A DNA stretch of 64,000 nt from Arthrobacter sulfonylureivorans (lineage in GTDB: Bacteria > Actinomycetota > Actinomycetes > Actinomycetales > Micrococcaceae), in NCBI GenBank assembly GCA_004000035.1, contig RJAE01000010.1, positions 1 through 64,000 on the forward strand, in the 5' to 3' direction. The notes beneath the pieces were generated by a model. The model searched no databases. It saw only the letters and a program-made list of their open reading frames with translations, and was not told the DNA's origin. Below, in pieces: positions 25,227 to 35,579 of the stretch (within the stretch, counting starts at the first letter, position 1; each line of letters starts with the position of its first letter). Position numbers and translations under genes: made by a program.

Positions 25227-25811
25227 ATGCGACTTGCAGTTTTCACCGGTTCAGCCAGCGGAACAGACGCCCTTTACGCGCGGGAGGCGGCGTCCTTTGC
25301 CGCCGAGCTGGCGGCCCGCGGCATCGGCATTGTGTACGGCGGCGGACAGGTGGGCCTGATGGGCACCGTCGCGGACAGCGCCGTGGCTGCCGGCGGAGAG
25401 GTGCTGGGCGTGATTCCCTCGTCGCTGGACCGGACGGAGGTGGGGCACACCGGCCTGAGCACCCTGCACGTGGTGGATTCCATGCATGAACGCAAGCAGA
25501 TGATGGCCGACCTGGCCGATGGCTTCGTTGCACTCCCGGGCGGGGTGGGCACGCTCGAGGAGATTTTCGAGGCCTGGACCTGGCTGCAGCTGGGCATCCA
25601 CGAGAAGCCGGTGGCCTTTCTGAACATCAACGGCTTCTGGGACCCGCTGCTGGCGGCGATCGACTCCCTGGTCAGCGCAGGCTTCCTGAAGCAGGCCTAC
25701 CGCGATGCCGTCATTGTGGCCGGCTCCGCCGCCGAACTGCTGGACGCCATCGACGGCTGGACCCCGCCGGCCCGCAAGTGGCAGGACCCCGGCGAGCGCA
25801 GCCGGATCTGA
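25227..25811 (+). CDS. LOG-family cytokinin riboside 5'-monophosphate phosphoribohydrolase
   Basis: 194-aa Rossmann-fold protein of the LOG/TIGR00730 family, which hydrolyses nucleoside 5'-monophosphates (adenylate or cytokinin nucleotides) to free base and ribose phosphate. The family motifs are YGGGQVGLMGTVADSA, MHERKQMMADLADGFVALPGGVGTLEEIFE (PGGxGTxxE catalytic loop, with the Arg and Glu of the active site) and EKPVAFLNINGFWDPLL. In bacteria it is mostly annotated as lysine decarboxylase by mistake. ATG at 25227 leaves 36 bases to the divergent DUF664 start. It is cytosolic. Confidence 0.9.
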   Translation: MRLAVFTGSASGTDALYAREAASFAAELAARGIGIVYGGGQVGLMGTVADSAVAAGGEVLGVIPSSLDRTEVGHTGLSTLHVVDSMHERKQMMADLADGFVALPGGVGTLEEIFEAWTWLQLGIHEKPVAFLNINGFWDPLLAAIDSLVSAGFLKQAYRDAVIVAGSAAELLDAIDGWTPPARKWQDPGERSRI

Positions 25812-25945
25812 CCGCTCAGCCCTGAACCGCTCAGCTCTGCGGCTGGCAGAACGCAAGCAGCGCCCCTCCCCTGCGGGAGAGACGCTGTCCGACGTAGCGA
25901 ACGGAAGGGGGACCTAAGCCGTCGTACTGGTTTAAGACGTGGTGC

Positions 25946-26926
25946 TTACGGGAAGAACTTGTCCAGCTCCGCAGGCTTGGTCAGCGTGCCGTACTTCAGG
26001 GCCGCGTCGGCGAGCTTCTGTGCCGCCTCCATGTTGAAGTCCTTGCGGAAGGCCGGCAGGGCCATCTCCGCGCGGGCGGCTTCGTCGATCTTGGTGTAGG
26101 TGCCCACGATGTCGCGGACCTCGTCCGGGTTCTCCTGGGCGTATTCCAGGGAGCGGTTCATCGCGGCCTGGAACTTCTTGACCAGTTCCGGATCGTTGGC
26201 CACGGTGTCGCCGGTGGCGAAGTAGCCGGAGATGTCCAGCTTCTTGTCGAAGTCGGCGAAGTTGTAGGAGACCACGCGGCCGCCGTCATCCACGGACTGG
26301 GACAGGAACGGGTCTAGGATCCAGGCCGCGTCAACCTGGCCGTTGGCCAGTGCTGCCGGCGCGTCCGGGAAGCCTACCTCCACGAACTTGACGCTGTCCG
26401 GGTCGCCGCCGTCGGCTTCGATCACGCTGCGGATGGTGGTGTCGCCGATGTTGGACAGGGTGTTGACGGAGACGGTTTTGCCGGCCAAGTCCTTGGGCGA
26501 CTTGATGTCCGAATCCCCCTTGACCACCACGCCGCCGAAGTCGTGCGAGGTATCGCCCGAGGTGGAGTTGCCGTTGGCCACCAGCTTGATGTCCAGGCCC
26601 TTGTCATTGGCGACCATGACCGACACCAGGTTGCCGAAGGCGAAGTCGAAGCCACCGCTGACCACAGCCGGGATGGCGGCAGCGCCACCGGCGACGTTCT
26701 GGATGTCCAGATCCAGGCCCTCTTCTTCGAAGAAGCCCTTCGAATCGCCGAGCCAGAGCGGCGCGGTGTCAACGATCGGGATCACACCGACGGTAACCGG
26801 GGTGAGTCCGCCCGAGGCTGCGGGTTCGTTGCCGCCGGCCTCGCCGCCGCTGGGTGAGCCGGAGCCGCAGGCCGCCAGACCCAAAGCCGAGACACCGGCC
26901 AGCAGGGTCAGGAATGTTCGCTTCAT
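25946..26926 (-). CDS. ABC transporter substrate-binding lipoprotein, SsuA/NMT1-like (copy 3)
   Basis: 326-aa lipoprotein with signal MKRTFLTLLAGVSALGLAACGSGS, the lipobox Cys near residue 20, and the NMT1-like fold starting PVTVGVIPIVDTAPLWLGDSK. It shares long blocks with copy 2 (FFEEEGLDLD, VSVNTLSNIGDTTIRSVIEA, YFATGDTVANDPELVKKFQAAMN), so the two are recent paralogues. ATG at 26926 follows AGGAAGTGAC; the longer frame from 26977 has no ribosome site. Unlike the other copies it sits among housekeeping-type genes, with no regulator, ATPase or permease beside it. Confidence 0.88.
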   Translation of the reverse strand: MKRTFLTLLAGVSALGLAACGSGSPSGGEAGGNEPAASGGLTPVTVGVIPIVDTAPLWLGDSKGFFEEEGLDLDIQNVAGGAAAIPAVVSGGFDFAFGNLVSVMVANDKGLDIKLVANGNSTSGDTSHDFGGVVVKGDSDIKSPKDLAGKTVSVNTLSNIGDTTIRSVIEADGGDPDSVKFVEVGFPDAPAALANGQVDAAWILDPFLSQSVDDGGRVVSYNFADFDKKLDISGYFATGDTVANDPELVKKFQAAMNRSLEYAQENPDEVRDIVGTYTKIDEAARAEMALPAFRKDFNMEAAQKLADAALKYGTLTKPAELDKFFP

Positions 26927-27076
26927 GTCACTTCCTAAATATCGAAAAACTAGGTGGCAGCCCGCGGTCTCCCCCAACGGAAGCGCGGTTTAGCGCGTAA
27001 CCACCGGCACAACTATGTCACGGCTCACAGGTCATCCCTGCCGCCGTGCAGAAATGTGACGCGTCACGCACTATCG

Positions 27077-27883
27077 TCAGCGGGCGGCCTGTCTGCCCCG
27101 AGGTTCCAGTGCCAACCGATACACCATGCCGCCGATCAGCGCCCCGATAAGCGGCGCCAGAATGAACAGCCAGAGTTGGGCCAAATAGTCGGCACCGCCG
27201 TACAGGGCGGCGGCAAGCGAACGGGCCGGGTTCACCGACGTATTCGTGACCGGGATGCTGATCAGGTGGATGAGCGTCAGCGTGAGGCCGATGGTCAGGC
27301 CCGCGAATGCCTTGGCGCCGCGGCTTTCGGTCACCCCCATGATGACCAACACGAAGACGGCGGTCAGGATGATCTCGATTAGCAGTGCCGACAGCAGCGA
27401 GAACCCGCCGGGCGAGAGGTCGCCATAGCCGTTGGAGGCGAAGCCCGATTCCTGCGCAGCAGCGAGGAAGCCATCCGGGCCGCCGGCCGCGATGGCGAAC
27501 ACCAGGCTGGAACCGACAATGCCGCCGACGAGCTGCGCGACGATGTAGCCCACCGAGTCTTTCCAGCGGAACCGGCCGCCGCATGCCAGCCCCACGGTCA
27601 CCGCCGGGTTGAAATGCCCGCCGGAGATGTGGCCAAAGGCGTAGATTCCGACCAGCACGGTCAGTCCGAAGGCCAGCGCCACGCCCAGGAAGCCCACGCC
27701 CAACGGGTTGCCCGCGTCCGCACCGGGGAAGCTGGCTGCAAAGATGGCTGTGCCCACACCGCCAAAGACCAGTATGAACGTGCCCAGGAACTCGGCGAGC
27801 AACCGCGCGGTCATCGATGGTGCAACTGCCTCGCCGGGGGCTCCCGGGACAGCCTCCTGGCGCCCCCTCTTCTGTGCCGACAT
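27077..27883 (-). CDS. aqpZ: aquaporin (MIP family, AqpZ-like)
   Basis: 268-aa channel of the major intrinsic protein family, six transmembrane helices. Both pore loops are present: [10 protein letters not shown] (first NPA) and [13 protein letters not shown] (second NPA, followed by the ar/R Arg). The residues around them and [13 protein letters not shown] resemble AqpZ water channels rather than GlpF glycerol facilitators. The N-terminal 25 residues are charged and cytosolic ([16 protein letters not shown]). ATG at 27883 follows GGGAGG at 8 nt. It provides rapid water flux on osmotic shift. No operon partner is evident. Confidence 0.9.
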   Translation of the reverse strand: MSAQKRGRQEAVPGAPGEAVAPSMTARLLAEFLGTFILVFGGVGTAIFAASFPGADAGNPLGVGFLGVALAFGLTVLVGIYAFGHISGGHFNPAVTVGLACGGRFRWKDSVGYIVAQLVGGIVGSSLVFAIAAGGPDGFLAAAQESGFASNGYGDLSPGGFSLLSALLIEIILTAVFVLVIMGVTESRGAKAFAGLTIGLTLTLIHLISIPVTNTSVNPARSLAAALYGGADYLAQLWLFILAPLIGALIGGMVYRLALEPRGRQAAR

Positions 27884-27987
27884 GGCCACGCCTCCCACCA
27901 GTGGACGCTAGTTGCCCTTAACGTACTCCTGTCGGCGCGCTCCGCCCAGCCCTGGCAGCTTCGGGCCGCCGCCGAAATACGGCGCAA

Positions 27988-29679
27988 TTACCTGGCGGCC
28001 AGCTGCTCCTTGACCTGCTTGCGCAGCACCTTGCCGAGCATGGACTTGGGCAGTTCCTGCACGGCAATAATCCGCCGCGGAACCTTGTACGCCGCCAGCC
28101 GGCCGCGGCAATAGTCCCGCATCTCCTGCTCGCGCAGCGTGAGGTCGCCTTCTTGGCGGAGCACGACGGCGGCCGTCACCTCTTCGCCTCCCTCGGCCCG
28201 GGGTATGCCCACCGCTGCCGCGTCCACCACGTCCGGATGGGACCGCAGCGCATCCTCGACTTCCGACGGCGAGACGTTGAAGCCGCCGGTGATGATCAGT
28301 TCCTTCACCCGGTCCACAATCCGCGCGTTGTGCTGCCCGTCCACGGTGACGATGTCGCCGGTGCGCACCCATCCGCCGTCGAGCAGCACGGCGGCGGTTT
28401 CCTCCGGTTTGCCCCAATAGCCCTGGAACACCTGCGGCCCGCGGATCAGCAGTTCGCCGGGTTGTCCGGGCTCGACGTCGCGGGATGGATTGTCTGGGTC
28501 CACCACCCGCATCTCGGTGCTGGGGAAGGGAACGCCGATGGTCCCGTTCCTGCGGGTGGACGCGAACGGATTGCCCATCGCCACCGGGGACGTCTCGGTC
28601 ATCCCGTAGCCCTCCACCAGCAGGCCTCCGGCGGTGTCCTCCCACAGGTCCACGGTGGCCTGCGGCAGGTTCATGGCCCCGGAGATGGCGAACCGCACCG
28701 AGCTCAGGGACACCCCGCGCTTCCGGGCCTCGTTCGCGGTCCGCTCATAAATGGGCGGCACCGCGCAGTAGATGGTGGGCGGGATCTTCTTGGCTGCGGA
28801 GAGCACCAGATCCACGTCGAACTTGGGGAAGAGAACAACCCGCGAGCCGGTGAGTACGCCGAAGGTCAGATACAGGGTCATGCCGAAGGCGTGGAACATC
28901 GGCAGCACGGCGTACATGACCTCCTTGCCCTCGGCCACACCGTGCATCCACGCGCGCCCCTGTTCGGCGTTTGCCCGCAGGTTCCGGTGGGTCAGCATCG
29001 CACCCTTGGGGTGTCCGGTGGTGCCGGAGGTGTACTGGATGGCCGCCAGATCGGTGACCTCGGGGCGGGGAAAGCCCTGCTTCAGCGGCTTGGACTTCAG
29101 CAGCTTCTCCCAGGAAATGGTGTTCTTCACCGGAGCGGTCAAAGCCTTGCGGGATTTCCTGGCGGCGGGGACGGGCAGCCTGAGGGCCAGCCGCTTGGCC
29201 CGCGGCATGGCGCGGGTCAGGTCCACCGACACGATCGTCTTGACGGCAAGGTCGACGGGAAACGCCTGGACCTTGGCCACCACGTTGTTCCAGACGACGG
29301 CGACCGTGGCGCCATGGTCCTCGAACTGGTGCCGGAGCTCGCGCTCGGTGTACAGCGGATTGTGTTCGACGACGACGGCGCCCAGCCGCAGCACCGCGTA
29401 GAAGGCCACCACATGTTGCGGGCAGTTGGGCAGGATCAGCGCCACGCGGCTGCCCGGGCCCACACCCAGCCGGCGCAGGCCTTCGGCTGCCCGGTCAATC
29501 TGGCGGCCCAGCTCCTGGTAGCTGGTGGACGCCCCGAAGAAGTCCAAGGCGGTCTGCTTCCCAAACCTGCGGACCGAGTCGTCCAGCATGTGCGAGAGGG
29601 ACTCGGTGGGAATCTCAATCTCGGCGGGCACCCCTGATTGGTAGTTCTGCAGCCAGGGACGGTTCTCAATGGTGGGCAT
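27988..29679 (-). CDS. fadD: long-chain fatty-acid--CoA ligase
   Basis: 563-aa acyl-CoA synthetase of the ANL superfamily, which activates free fatty acids with ATP and CoA at the membrane. The AMP-binding loop is IQYTSGTTGHPKGAMLTHRN. The acyl-adenylate motif is EGYGMTETSPV, the hinge region TGDIVTVDGQHNARIVDRVKELIITGG, and the C-terminal catalytic Lys lies in LPKSMLGKVLRK. The length is normal. A hairpin terminator separates it from the upstream Rpf gene, so it has its own promoter. Substrate range cannot be judged; the long-chain call rests on the FadD-like N-terminus. Confidence 0.9.
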   Translation of the reverse strand: MPTIENRPWLQNYQSGVPAEIEIPTESLSHMLDDSVRRFGKQTALDFFGASTSYQELGRQIDRAAEGLRRLGVGPGSRVALILPNCPQHVVAFYAVLRLGAVVVEHNPLYTERELRHQFEDHGATVAVVWNNVVAKVQAFPVDLAVKTIVSVDLTRAMPRAKRLALRLPVPAARKSRKALTAPVKNTISWEKLLKSKPLKQGFPRPEVTDLAAIQYTSGTTGHPKGAMLTHRNLRANAEQGRAWMHGVAEGKEVMYAVLPMFHAFGMTLYLTFGVLTGSRVVLFPKFDVDLVLSAAKKIPPTIYCAVPPIYERTANEARKRGVSLSSVRFAISGAMNLPQATVDLWEDTAGGLLVEGYGMTETSPVAMGNPFASTRRNGTIGVPFPSTEMRVVDPDNPSRDVEPGQPGELLIRGPQVFQGYWGKPEETAAVLLDGGWVRTGDIVTVDGQHNARIVDRVKELIITGGFNVSPSEVEDALRSHPDVVDAAAVGIPRAEGGEEVTAAVVLRQEGDLTLREQEMRDYCRGRLAAYKVPRRIIAVQELPKSMLGKVLRKQVKEQLAAR

Positions 29680-29743
29680 ACAGCGGCCGGTCCTCTCCCT
29701 CGGTTTGCTGCCAGTCTATGGCTCCCGGCCGCGTTGCCAGACG

Positions 29744-29781
29744 GAAACGCCCCGCCCTCCGGGTGGAGAACGGGGCGCTTC
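29744..29781 (-). terminator. hairpin between rpf and fadD
   Basis: GAAACGCCCCG pairs with CGGGGCGCTTC over a 16-base loop, 25 bases after the Rpf stop codon. It is AT-richer on the Rpf side (TTATTAGC). Confidence 0.6.
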
Positions 29782-29805
29782 ACGGCCTGCTTATTAGCGT
29801 GCTAA

Positions 29806-30507
29806 TTATTGCGCGGGAACCTGCAGAACCTGGTCCACGAAGATCAGGTTCGGATCCGACACGGTATCCGTGTTGGCCGCAAACAGATCTTCCCAGCCGC
29901 CCTGGAGTCCCATTGACTCAGCAATGGTGGCCAAGGTGTCACCGGACTGGACGGCGTAGGTTTCGCCGCTCACGGCCGGAGCCTCGACGGCGGGTGCGGC
30001 CGCGGGGGCCGGAGCCTGCTGGACCGGCGCCTGCTGGACGGGGGCCTGCTCGACCGGCGCCTGCTGCTGAACCGGCGCCTCGGCGACGGGAGCCTGCTGG
30101 ACCGGGGCCTGCTGGATCTCGGCAGACTGGCTGCTCACCTGCGCTCCTCCGCCGCCACCGGACAGTCCCAGCTTGGACGAGCAAGCCGGCCATGCACCCC
30201 AGCCCTGGTTGTCCAGGACCTTCTCCGCCACCGCGATTTGCTCCGCGCGGCTGGCATTCTCTGCCGAGCCGGTGCCGCCGTGGGCCGCCCAGGTGCTCGG
30301 GGTGAACTGCAGGCCACCCGAGAAGCCGTTGCCGGTGCTGGTGCTCCAGCTGCCGCCCGACTCGCACTCGGCCAGAGCGTCCCAGGTGGCGCCATCGGCG
30401 GCATTTGCCGCCGGTCCGACCATGGCCACGCTGGCACCGGTCAGGGCCAAGGCGGCCAGGCCGCCACGCAGGGCACGACTGAAGTTCTTGTTTTTCTGTA
30501 AGTTCAC
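29806..30507 (-). CDS. resuscitation-promoting factor-like lytic transglycosylase with LysM
   Basis: 233-aa secreted protein. The signal peptide (SRALRGGLAALALTGASVAM, then AANA) is followed by the Rpf transglycosylase domain ATWDALAECESGGSWSTSTG with the catalytic Glu in CESGG, and GFSGGLQFTPSTWAAHGG. A long Pro/Gln/Ala repeat linker (PVQQAPV units) leads to a C-terminal LysM domain (TYAVQSGDTLATIAESMGLQ, then WEDLFAANTDTV). It cleaves peptidoglycan and stimulates regrowth of dormant cells in actinobacteria. GTG at 30507 gives a clean signal peptide; upstream in-frame ATGs would add about 20 basic residues. The 450-base upstream region may hold a leader element, but I could not match a known riboswitch. 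Confidence 0.9.
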   Translation of the reverse strand: MNLQKNKNFSRALRGGLAALALTGASVAMVGPAANAADGATWDALAECESGGSWSTSTGNGFSGGLQFTPSTWAAHGGTGSAENASRAEQIAVAEKVLDNQGWGAWPACSSKLGLSGGGGGAQVSSQSAEIQQAPVQQAPVAEAPVQQQAPVEQAPVQQAPVQQAPAPAAAPAVEAPAVSGETYAVQSGDTLATIAESMGLQGGWEDLFAANTDTVSDPNLIFVDQVLQVPAQ

Positions 30508-30985
30508 AATGCTCCGCTGAGGCCGCCTTGCGCTCAGTCCGTCCCCGGACATCCCTGCGCCGCCGTCAGCCACTCGTAAAGATCGAGGTCATGTGGACGT
30601 CTGCCATTCTGACGGCGAAAGGCGTGGGCAGCGTCCGGGCATATTTTCTTTGGGTGGATCGCGCCGTACGTTCCGGCACCCCCTGGCGTGGTCATCTGAC
30701 CTGCGCACTCCGAGGACGCTACCGGAAAGTAATCAACGTTGCAAAATCGAGACCTGTTCACGGCGTGTCGTTCAGCCGACTGGAGGGGAATCAGGACTAG
30801 GCGCGCTTCGTTGCGCGTACGGCAACTAGTTTGGCCCGGCACCCTCTCCTCATCCGCGCTGCCGGGTCTGCGGCTACTGCGCGCTGAGACGAGGAGGCGC
30901 AGAGGCAAAATCGCGCGTATCCATGCGCTTTTGACGGCCGGCGGCGCGCATATACACCGGCGGCCGACGGGAGCATGATGGTTTC

Positions 30986-31519
30986 GTGACTACGCAGAAT
31001 CTGCGGGCCGTTCAGGCTCCACTGAAGGCCAAGTACCGGCACCAGCCCGACGCCGCGATGATCACGCTTTACGCCGAGGGCGAACTCGGTGAAGGAACCA
31101 GCTGTACCGTTGCCACGGGCCGTGCCTTGGTGGCGGCCGGACTGCACCCTGCCACCGGTGGCGACGGCAGCCTGGTCTGCTCCGGGGACATGCTCTTGCA
31201 GGCACTGGCGGCCTGCGCCGGAGTGACCTTGCAGGCCGTCGCGGCCTCACTGGGACTGGAGGTGGCCGGCCGCGTCCACGCCGAGGGCGACTTGGACTTC
31301 CGCGGAACGCTGGCGGTGGACAAGGACAGTCCGGTCGGCTTCCAACGCATCCGCGTCCGGTTCGAGCTGGTCAGCGACGCCGACGACGCGGATCTGGAGA
31401 CCCTGCTCCGGCTGACCGAGCGCTACTGCGTGGTCTACCAAACGCTGGCCGTCCCTCCGGCGCTGTCCGTGCACCGGGTCCAACAAGACAACGACGACGG
31501 AGCGCCGCACCTCCCGTAG
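30986..31519 (+). CDS. OsmC-family protein
   Basis: 177-aa OsmC/Ohr-superfamily protein, which reduces organic hydroperoxides or related thiol-reactive compounds with a pair of Cys residues. The segment SLVCSGDMLLQALAACAGVTLQAVAASLGLEV carries the first Cys and the ACAGVT motif, and a late ERYCVVYQTLA supplies another Cys. The beta-alpha arrangement fits OsmC rather than Ohr. GTG at 30986 is the most likely start; GGGAG lies about 12 nt upstream. It is probably monocistronic and cytosolic. Confidence 0.83.
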   Translation: MTTQNLRAVQAPLKAKYRHQPDAAMITLYAEGELGEGTSCTVATGRALVAAGLHPATGGDGSLVCSGDMLLQALAACAGVTLQAVAASLGLEVAGRVHAEGDLDFRGTLAVDKDSPVGFQRIRVRFELVSDADDADLETLLRLTERYCVVYQTLAVPPALSVHRVQQDNDDGAPHLP

Positions 31520-31579
31520 TGCCCGCGCCTCCGGCAGCGCTCCCCGGCCCGCGAGGTGACGCGGTCCGCCCCCGCAGGC

Positions 31580-32104
31580 CTATCCGTCCGTGCGGCCGGC
31601 AGCCTTATCCACCGGCACCAGCTTCACGTCAACGAGCCTTCCGCCGTCGGCCGTCGCCGTCATATAGGTACAAACCGGTTGCCGGCGGCGGTCGGTCGGC
31701 GAGCCCGGATTGAGCAGCCGCAGGCCGCCGGGCGAGGTGGTGTCCCACGGGATGTGGCTGTGCCCGAACACAAGCACATCCACATGGGGAAAGCGCGCCT
31801 CACACCGCTCTTCCCGGCCCTGAGCCGCTCCGGTCTCGTGGATCATGGCGAAGCGAACGCCCTCGACTGTTGCGGCGGCGATTTCCGGCAGGCGCGAGCG
31901 CAGGTCGTCGCCGTCGTTGTTGCCGTACACGCCGATCAGCCGTCGGCTGCGCTGCTCCAGCTCGTCCAGCAGTTCCGCGGTGACCCAATCGCCGGCGTGG
32001 AACACCACGTCGGCCGCGGCCACCGCATCCCAGACCTGCTCCGGGAGCCGCCGCGCACGCTTCGGCAGGTGCGTGTCCGCCAGGAACAGGAGCTTGCTGA
32101 CCAT
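31580..32104 (-). CDS. metallophosphoesterase, YfcE/MJ0936 type
   Basis: 174-aa calcineurin-like phosphoesterase. All metal-ligand motifs are present in order: LADTHLP (D-x-H), FHAGDWV (GD), YGNNDGDD (GNxD), MIHE (H) and VFGHSHIPW (GHxH). Small proteins of this branch hydrolyse phosphodiesters such as cyclic nucleotides or bis-pNPP; the natural substrate is unknown. ATG at 32104 follows a sequence with no strong ribosome site. It is transcribed in the same direction as the LysE gene, 22 bases downstream, so both may share a transcript. Confidence 0.87.
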   Translation of the reverse strand: MVSKLLFLADTHLPKRARRLPEQVWDAVAAADVVFHAGDWVTAELLDELEQRSRRLIGVYGNNDGDDLRSRLPEIAAATVEGVRFAMIHETGAAQGREERCEARFPHVDVLVFGHSHIPWDTTSPGGLRLLNPGSPTDRRRQPVCTYMTATADGGRLVDVKLVPVDKAAGRTDG

Positions 32105-32126
32105 ACCGGCATCCTTGCATACCCGC

Positions 32127-32735
32127 TCAGAAGCCGAAGGCCATCCGCAGCCCCAGCGCCAGCATGACCACCGCGATCAGCCCGTCCAGGATCCGCCAGG
32201 AACCGGGCCGGGCGAAAATGGGGCGCAGCAGCCGGGCGCCGAATCCGAGCGCACCGAACCAGGCAATGCTGCCCAGCACCGCGCCGGCGCCGAAGTACCA
32301 GCGCAGGTCCGGGCCCTGGGTGTTGGCGATGGAACCGAGCAGCAGGACGGTGTCCAGATACACGTGAGGGTTCAGCCAGGTCAGGGCCAAGGCCGTGGCT
32401 GCGACGGAGGTAAGTGAACCGCCGCGCTGATTCTCCGCCGCGGTGAGCGCGCCTGGCTTGATGGCCCGTTTGGCGGCGAAGACGGCGTACGCCAGCAGGA
32501 AGGCGGCCCCGCCCAGCCGGATCACGTCCACCACTGCCGGCGCCGCCTCGATCACCGCACCGATTCCGGCAATCCCGGCGGCAATCAGCACCGCATCGGA
32601 GACGGCGCAGATCAGGACGACGACGCCGATGTGCTCGCCCCGGATCCCTTGGCGCAGCACGAAGGCGTTCTGGGCCCCGATCGCGATGATGAGGGCCAGT
32701 CCGGTACCCAGTCCCAGCAAGACGGTGGGGGCCAT
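32127..32735 (-). CDS. LysE/ArgO family amino acid exporter
   Basis: 202-aa membrane protein of the LysE superfamily, six predicted helices, exporting lysine and arginine. The start TVLLGLGTGLALIIAIGAQNAFVLRQGIRGEH is the diagnostic N-terminus, with the GAQNAFVLRQG signature. LNPHVYLDTVLLLGSIANTQ in the middle is equally typical. ATG at 32735 matches family length; a GTG at 32777 would add 14 residues. It diverges from a LysG-type regulator with about 80 bases between starts, exactly as lysE-lysG in Corynebacterium. Confidence 0.9.
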   Translation of the reverse strand: MAPTVLLGLGTGLALIIAIGAQNAFVLRQGIRGEHIGVVVLICAVSDAVLIAAGIAGIGAVIEAAPAVVDVIRLGGAAFLLAYAVFAAKRAIKPGALTAAENQRGGSLTSVAATALALTWLNPHVYLDTVLLLGSIANTQGPDLRWYFGAGAVLGSIAWFGALGFGARLLRPIFARPGSWRILDGLIAVVMLALGLRMAFGF

Positions 32736-32817
32736 AGCGGTAGTCACAGCAGACGACGCTATCCGAACGGCTGACACCAGTACAGCTAAAGAAATTTAGG
32801 ATCCGTAAGATGAGCTT

Positions 32818-33717
32818 ATGCAGCCGTTCCAATTTGAGCATCTGGCGACCTTCGCCGTCGTCGTGCAAGAAGGCAGCTTTGATGCCGCCTCCCGCGCCCT
32901 GCATGTGACTCCCTCCGCCGTTTCGCAGCGGATCAAGGCTATGGAGCAAGCGGCCGGCCAGGTTCTGCTGCAGCGCACCACCCCGGTACAGCCGACCGCT
33001 GCCGGCGACGTGGTCCTGCGGCTGGCACGGCAGGTGCGGGTCCTGCAGGCCGATGCGCAGCGCGAACTCGGTGGCAGCGTGACCGGGCTGGCCCTGCCGC
33101 TGGTGGTCAATGCGGATTCGCTCGCCACGTGGTTTCTGGGCGCGCTGGCCCGGATGCCGCGCGACCGGAGCGTGTTTTTTGAGGTGCACCGTGAAGACGA
33201 GCAGCATTCGACGTCGTTGCTGCGGTCGGGACGCGTGACCGCGGCGGTGACCGCCACGCCGGAACCGGTCCAGGGCTGCTCGGTGGAAGCCCTCGGCTCG
33301 CTCCGCTACCGGGCGGTGGCCAGCAGCGACTACCTGGACCATTGGCGGCCCAGCGGGACACCGGATGACGACCTGGCGTGGCTGGGCGCGGCGCCGGTGC
33401 TGGACTTCGACCGCAAGGACGACCTGCAGGAGCGTTTCTACCGGACGCTGACCGGCGAGGACTTGGCCGCGCCCCGCCACTACATGCCGGCTTCCGGAGA
33501 GTTTGCGGCCGCCGTCCGGCTGGGCATCGGCTGGGCCCTGCTGCCGGAACAACAGTGCCTGGCGGACCTCCGCCGCGGCACGCTGCGGCAGCTGGCCCCG
33601 GACCTGCCGGTGGACGTGCCGTTGTACTGGCAGCGCTGGAAAATCAGCTCGCCGATCCTCGATGAACTCTCCGCCTGCGTGCGGCAGACCGCGGAGGAAC
33701 AACTGCGCCAGCCATAG
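32818..33717 (+). CDS. lysG: LysR-type regulator of the ArgP/LysG branch
   Basis: 299-aa LysR-type activator. The N-terminal HTH is FEHLATFAVVVQEGSFDAASRALHVTPSAVSQRIKAMEQ, and the effector domain follows (LALPLVVNADSLATWFLGAL). The ArgP/LysG branch is indicated by RALHVTPSAVSQRIKAME, by LLQRTTPVQPTAAG and by its position divergent to lysE. In Corynebacterium LysG induces lysE when lysine, arginine or histidine accumulates. The intergenic region contains AAATTTAGGATCC, a plausible AT-rich binding site. ATG at 32818 is the natural start. Confidence 0.88.
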   Translation: MQPFQFEHLATFAVVVQEGSFDAASRALHVTPSAVSQRIKAMEQAAGQVLLQRTTPVQPTAAGDVVLRLARQVRVLQADAQRELGGSVTGLALPLVVNADSLATWFLGALARMPRDRSVFFEVHREDEQHSTSLLRSGRVTAAVTATPEPVQGCSVEALGSLRYRAVASSDYLDHWRPSGTPDDDLAWLGAAPVLDFDRKDDLQERFYRTLTGEDLAAPRHYMPASGEFAAAVRLGIGWALLPEQQCLADLRRGTLRQLAPDLPVDVPLYWQRWKISSPILDELSACVRQTAEEQLRQP

Positions 33718-33815
33718 CACCGCCGGGCGCAGGACCGGCTCCGTGCGGCGCTTCCGCCCGTCACCGAGGCCCGGACCTCTGTGACCGGCGCCTAAGGTGG
33801 AGGGGAAGATCCTGA

Positions 33816-35339
<1,524 letters not shown>

Positions 35340-35448
35340 GTTCCGGCCGCCCGCCGCGCGGTCCAGCAGGTCCGGCCGGAAGTATGACGCCGTCGTACTC
35401 GCGCGCTTTCGCCACCCGGCGGGCCTGCCGGTAGGCTGCTGGCTTGTA

Positions 35449-35538
35449 CACGGGAGTCCGGTGAGCCGGGCTGAGAGGAAACTTCTCAAGTTTCGACCGT
35501 TGAACCTGATCTGGATCATGCCAGCGCAGGGAGCAACC
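35449..35538 (+). promoter_or_regulatory. TPP (thiamine pyrophosphate) riboswitch
   Basis: The THI-element hallmarks occur in order: CGGGAGTCCGG, then GGGCTGAGAGG (pyrimidine-sensing loop), then GACCGTTGAACCTGATCTGG and ATCATGCCAGCGCAGGGA (pyrophosphate-binding arm and closing helix). It lies about 40 bases upstream of ykoF. In actinobacteria such leaders usually close the ribosome site of the first gene when TPP binds, so the whole ykoFEDC-LLM operon should be repressed by thiamine. Confidence 0.95.
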
Positions 35539-35579
35539 CTCACACCCGTGCCCTGTTCACTCAACAGAAGGGCGCGAAC

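Noticed and set aside
28153-29637. 494-codon plus-strand frame opposite fadD
   Set aside because: Composition (His, Gly, Gln, Arg-rich) is that of an antisense frame; fadD has all ANL motifs.
30510-30960. possible c-di-AMP (ydaO) riboswitch before the Rpf gene
   Set aside because: Rpf genes often carry one, but I could not find the conserved core of that RNA in the upstream sequence.
31936-33720. 594-codon minus-strand frame across lysE and lysG
   Set aside because: It runs through two clear genes in the wrong frame and has no domain.
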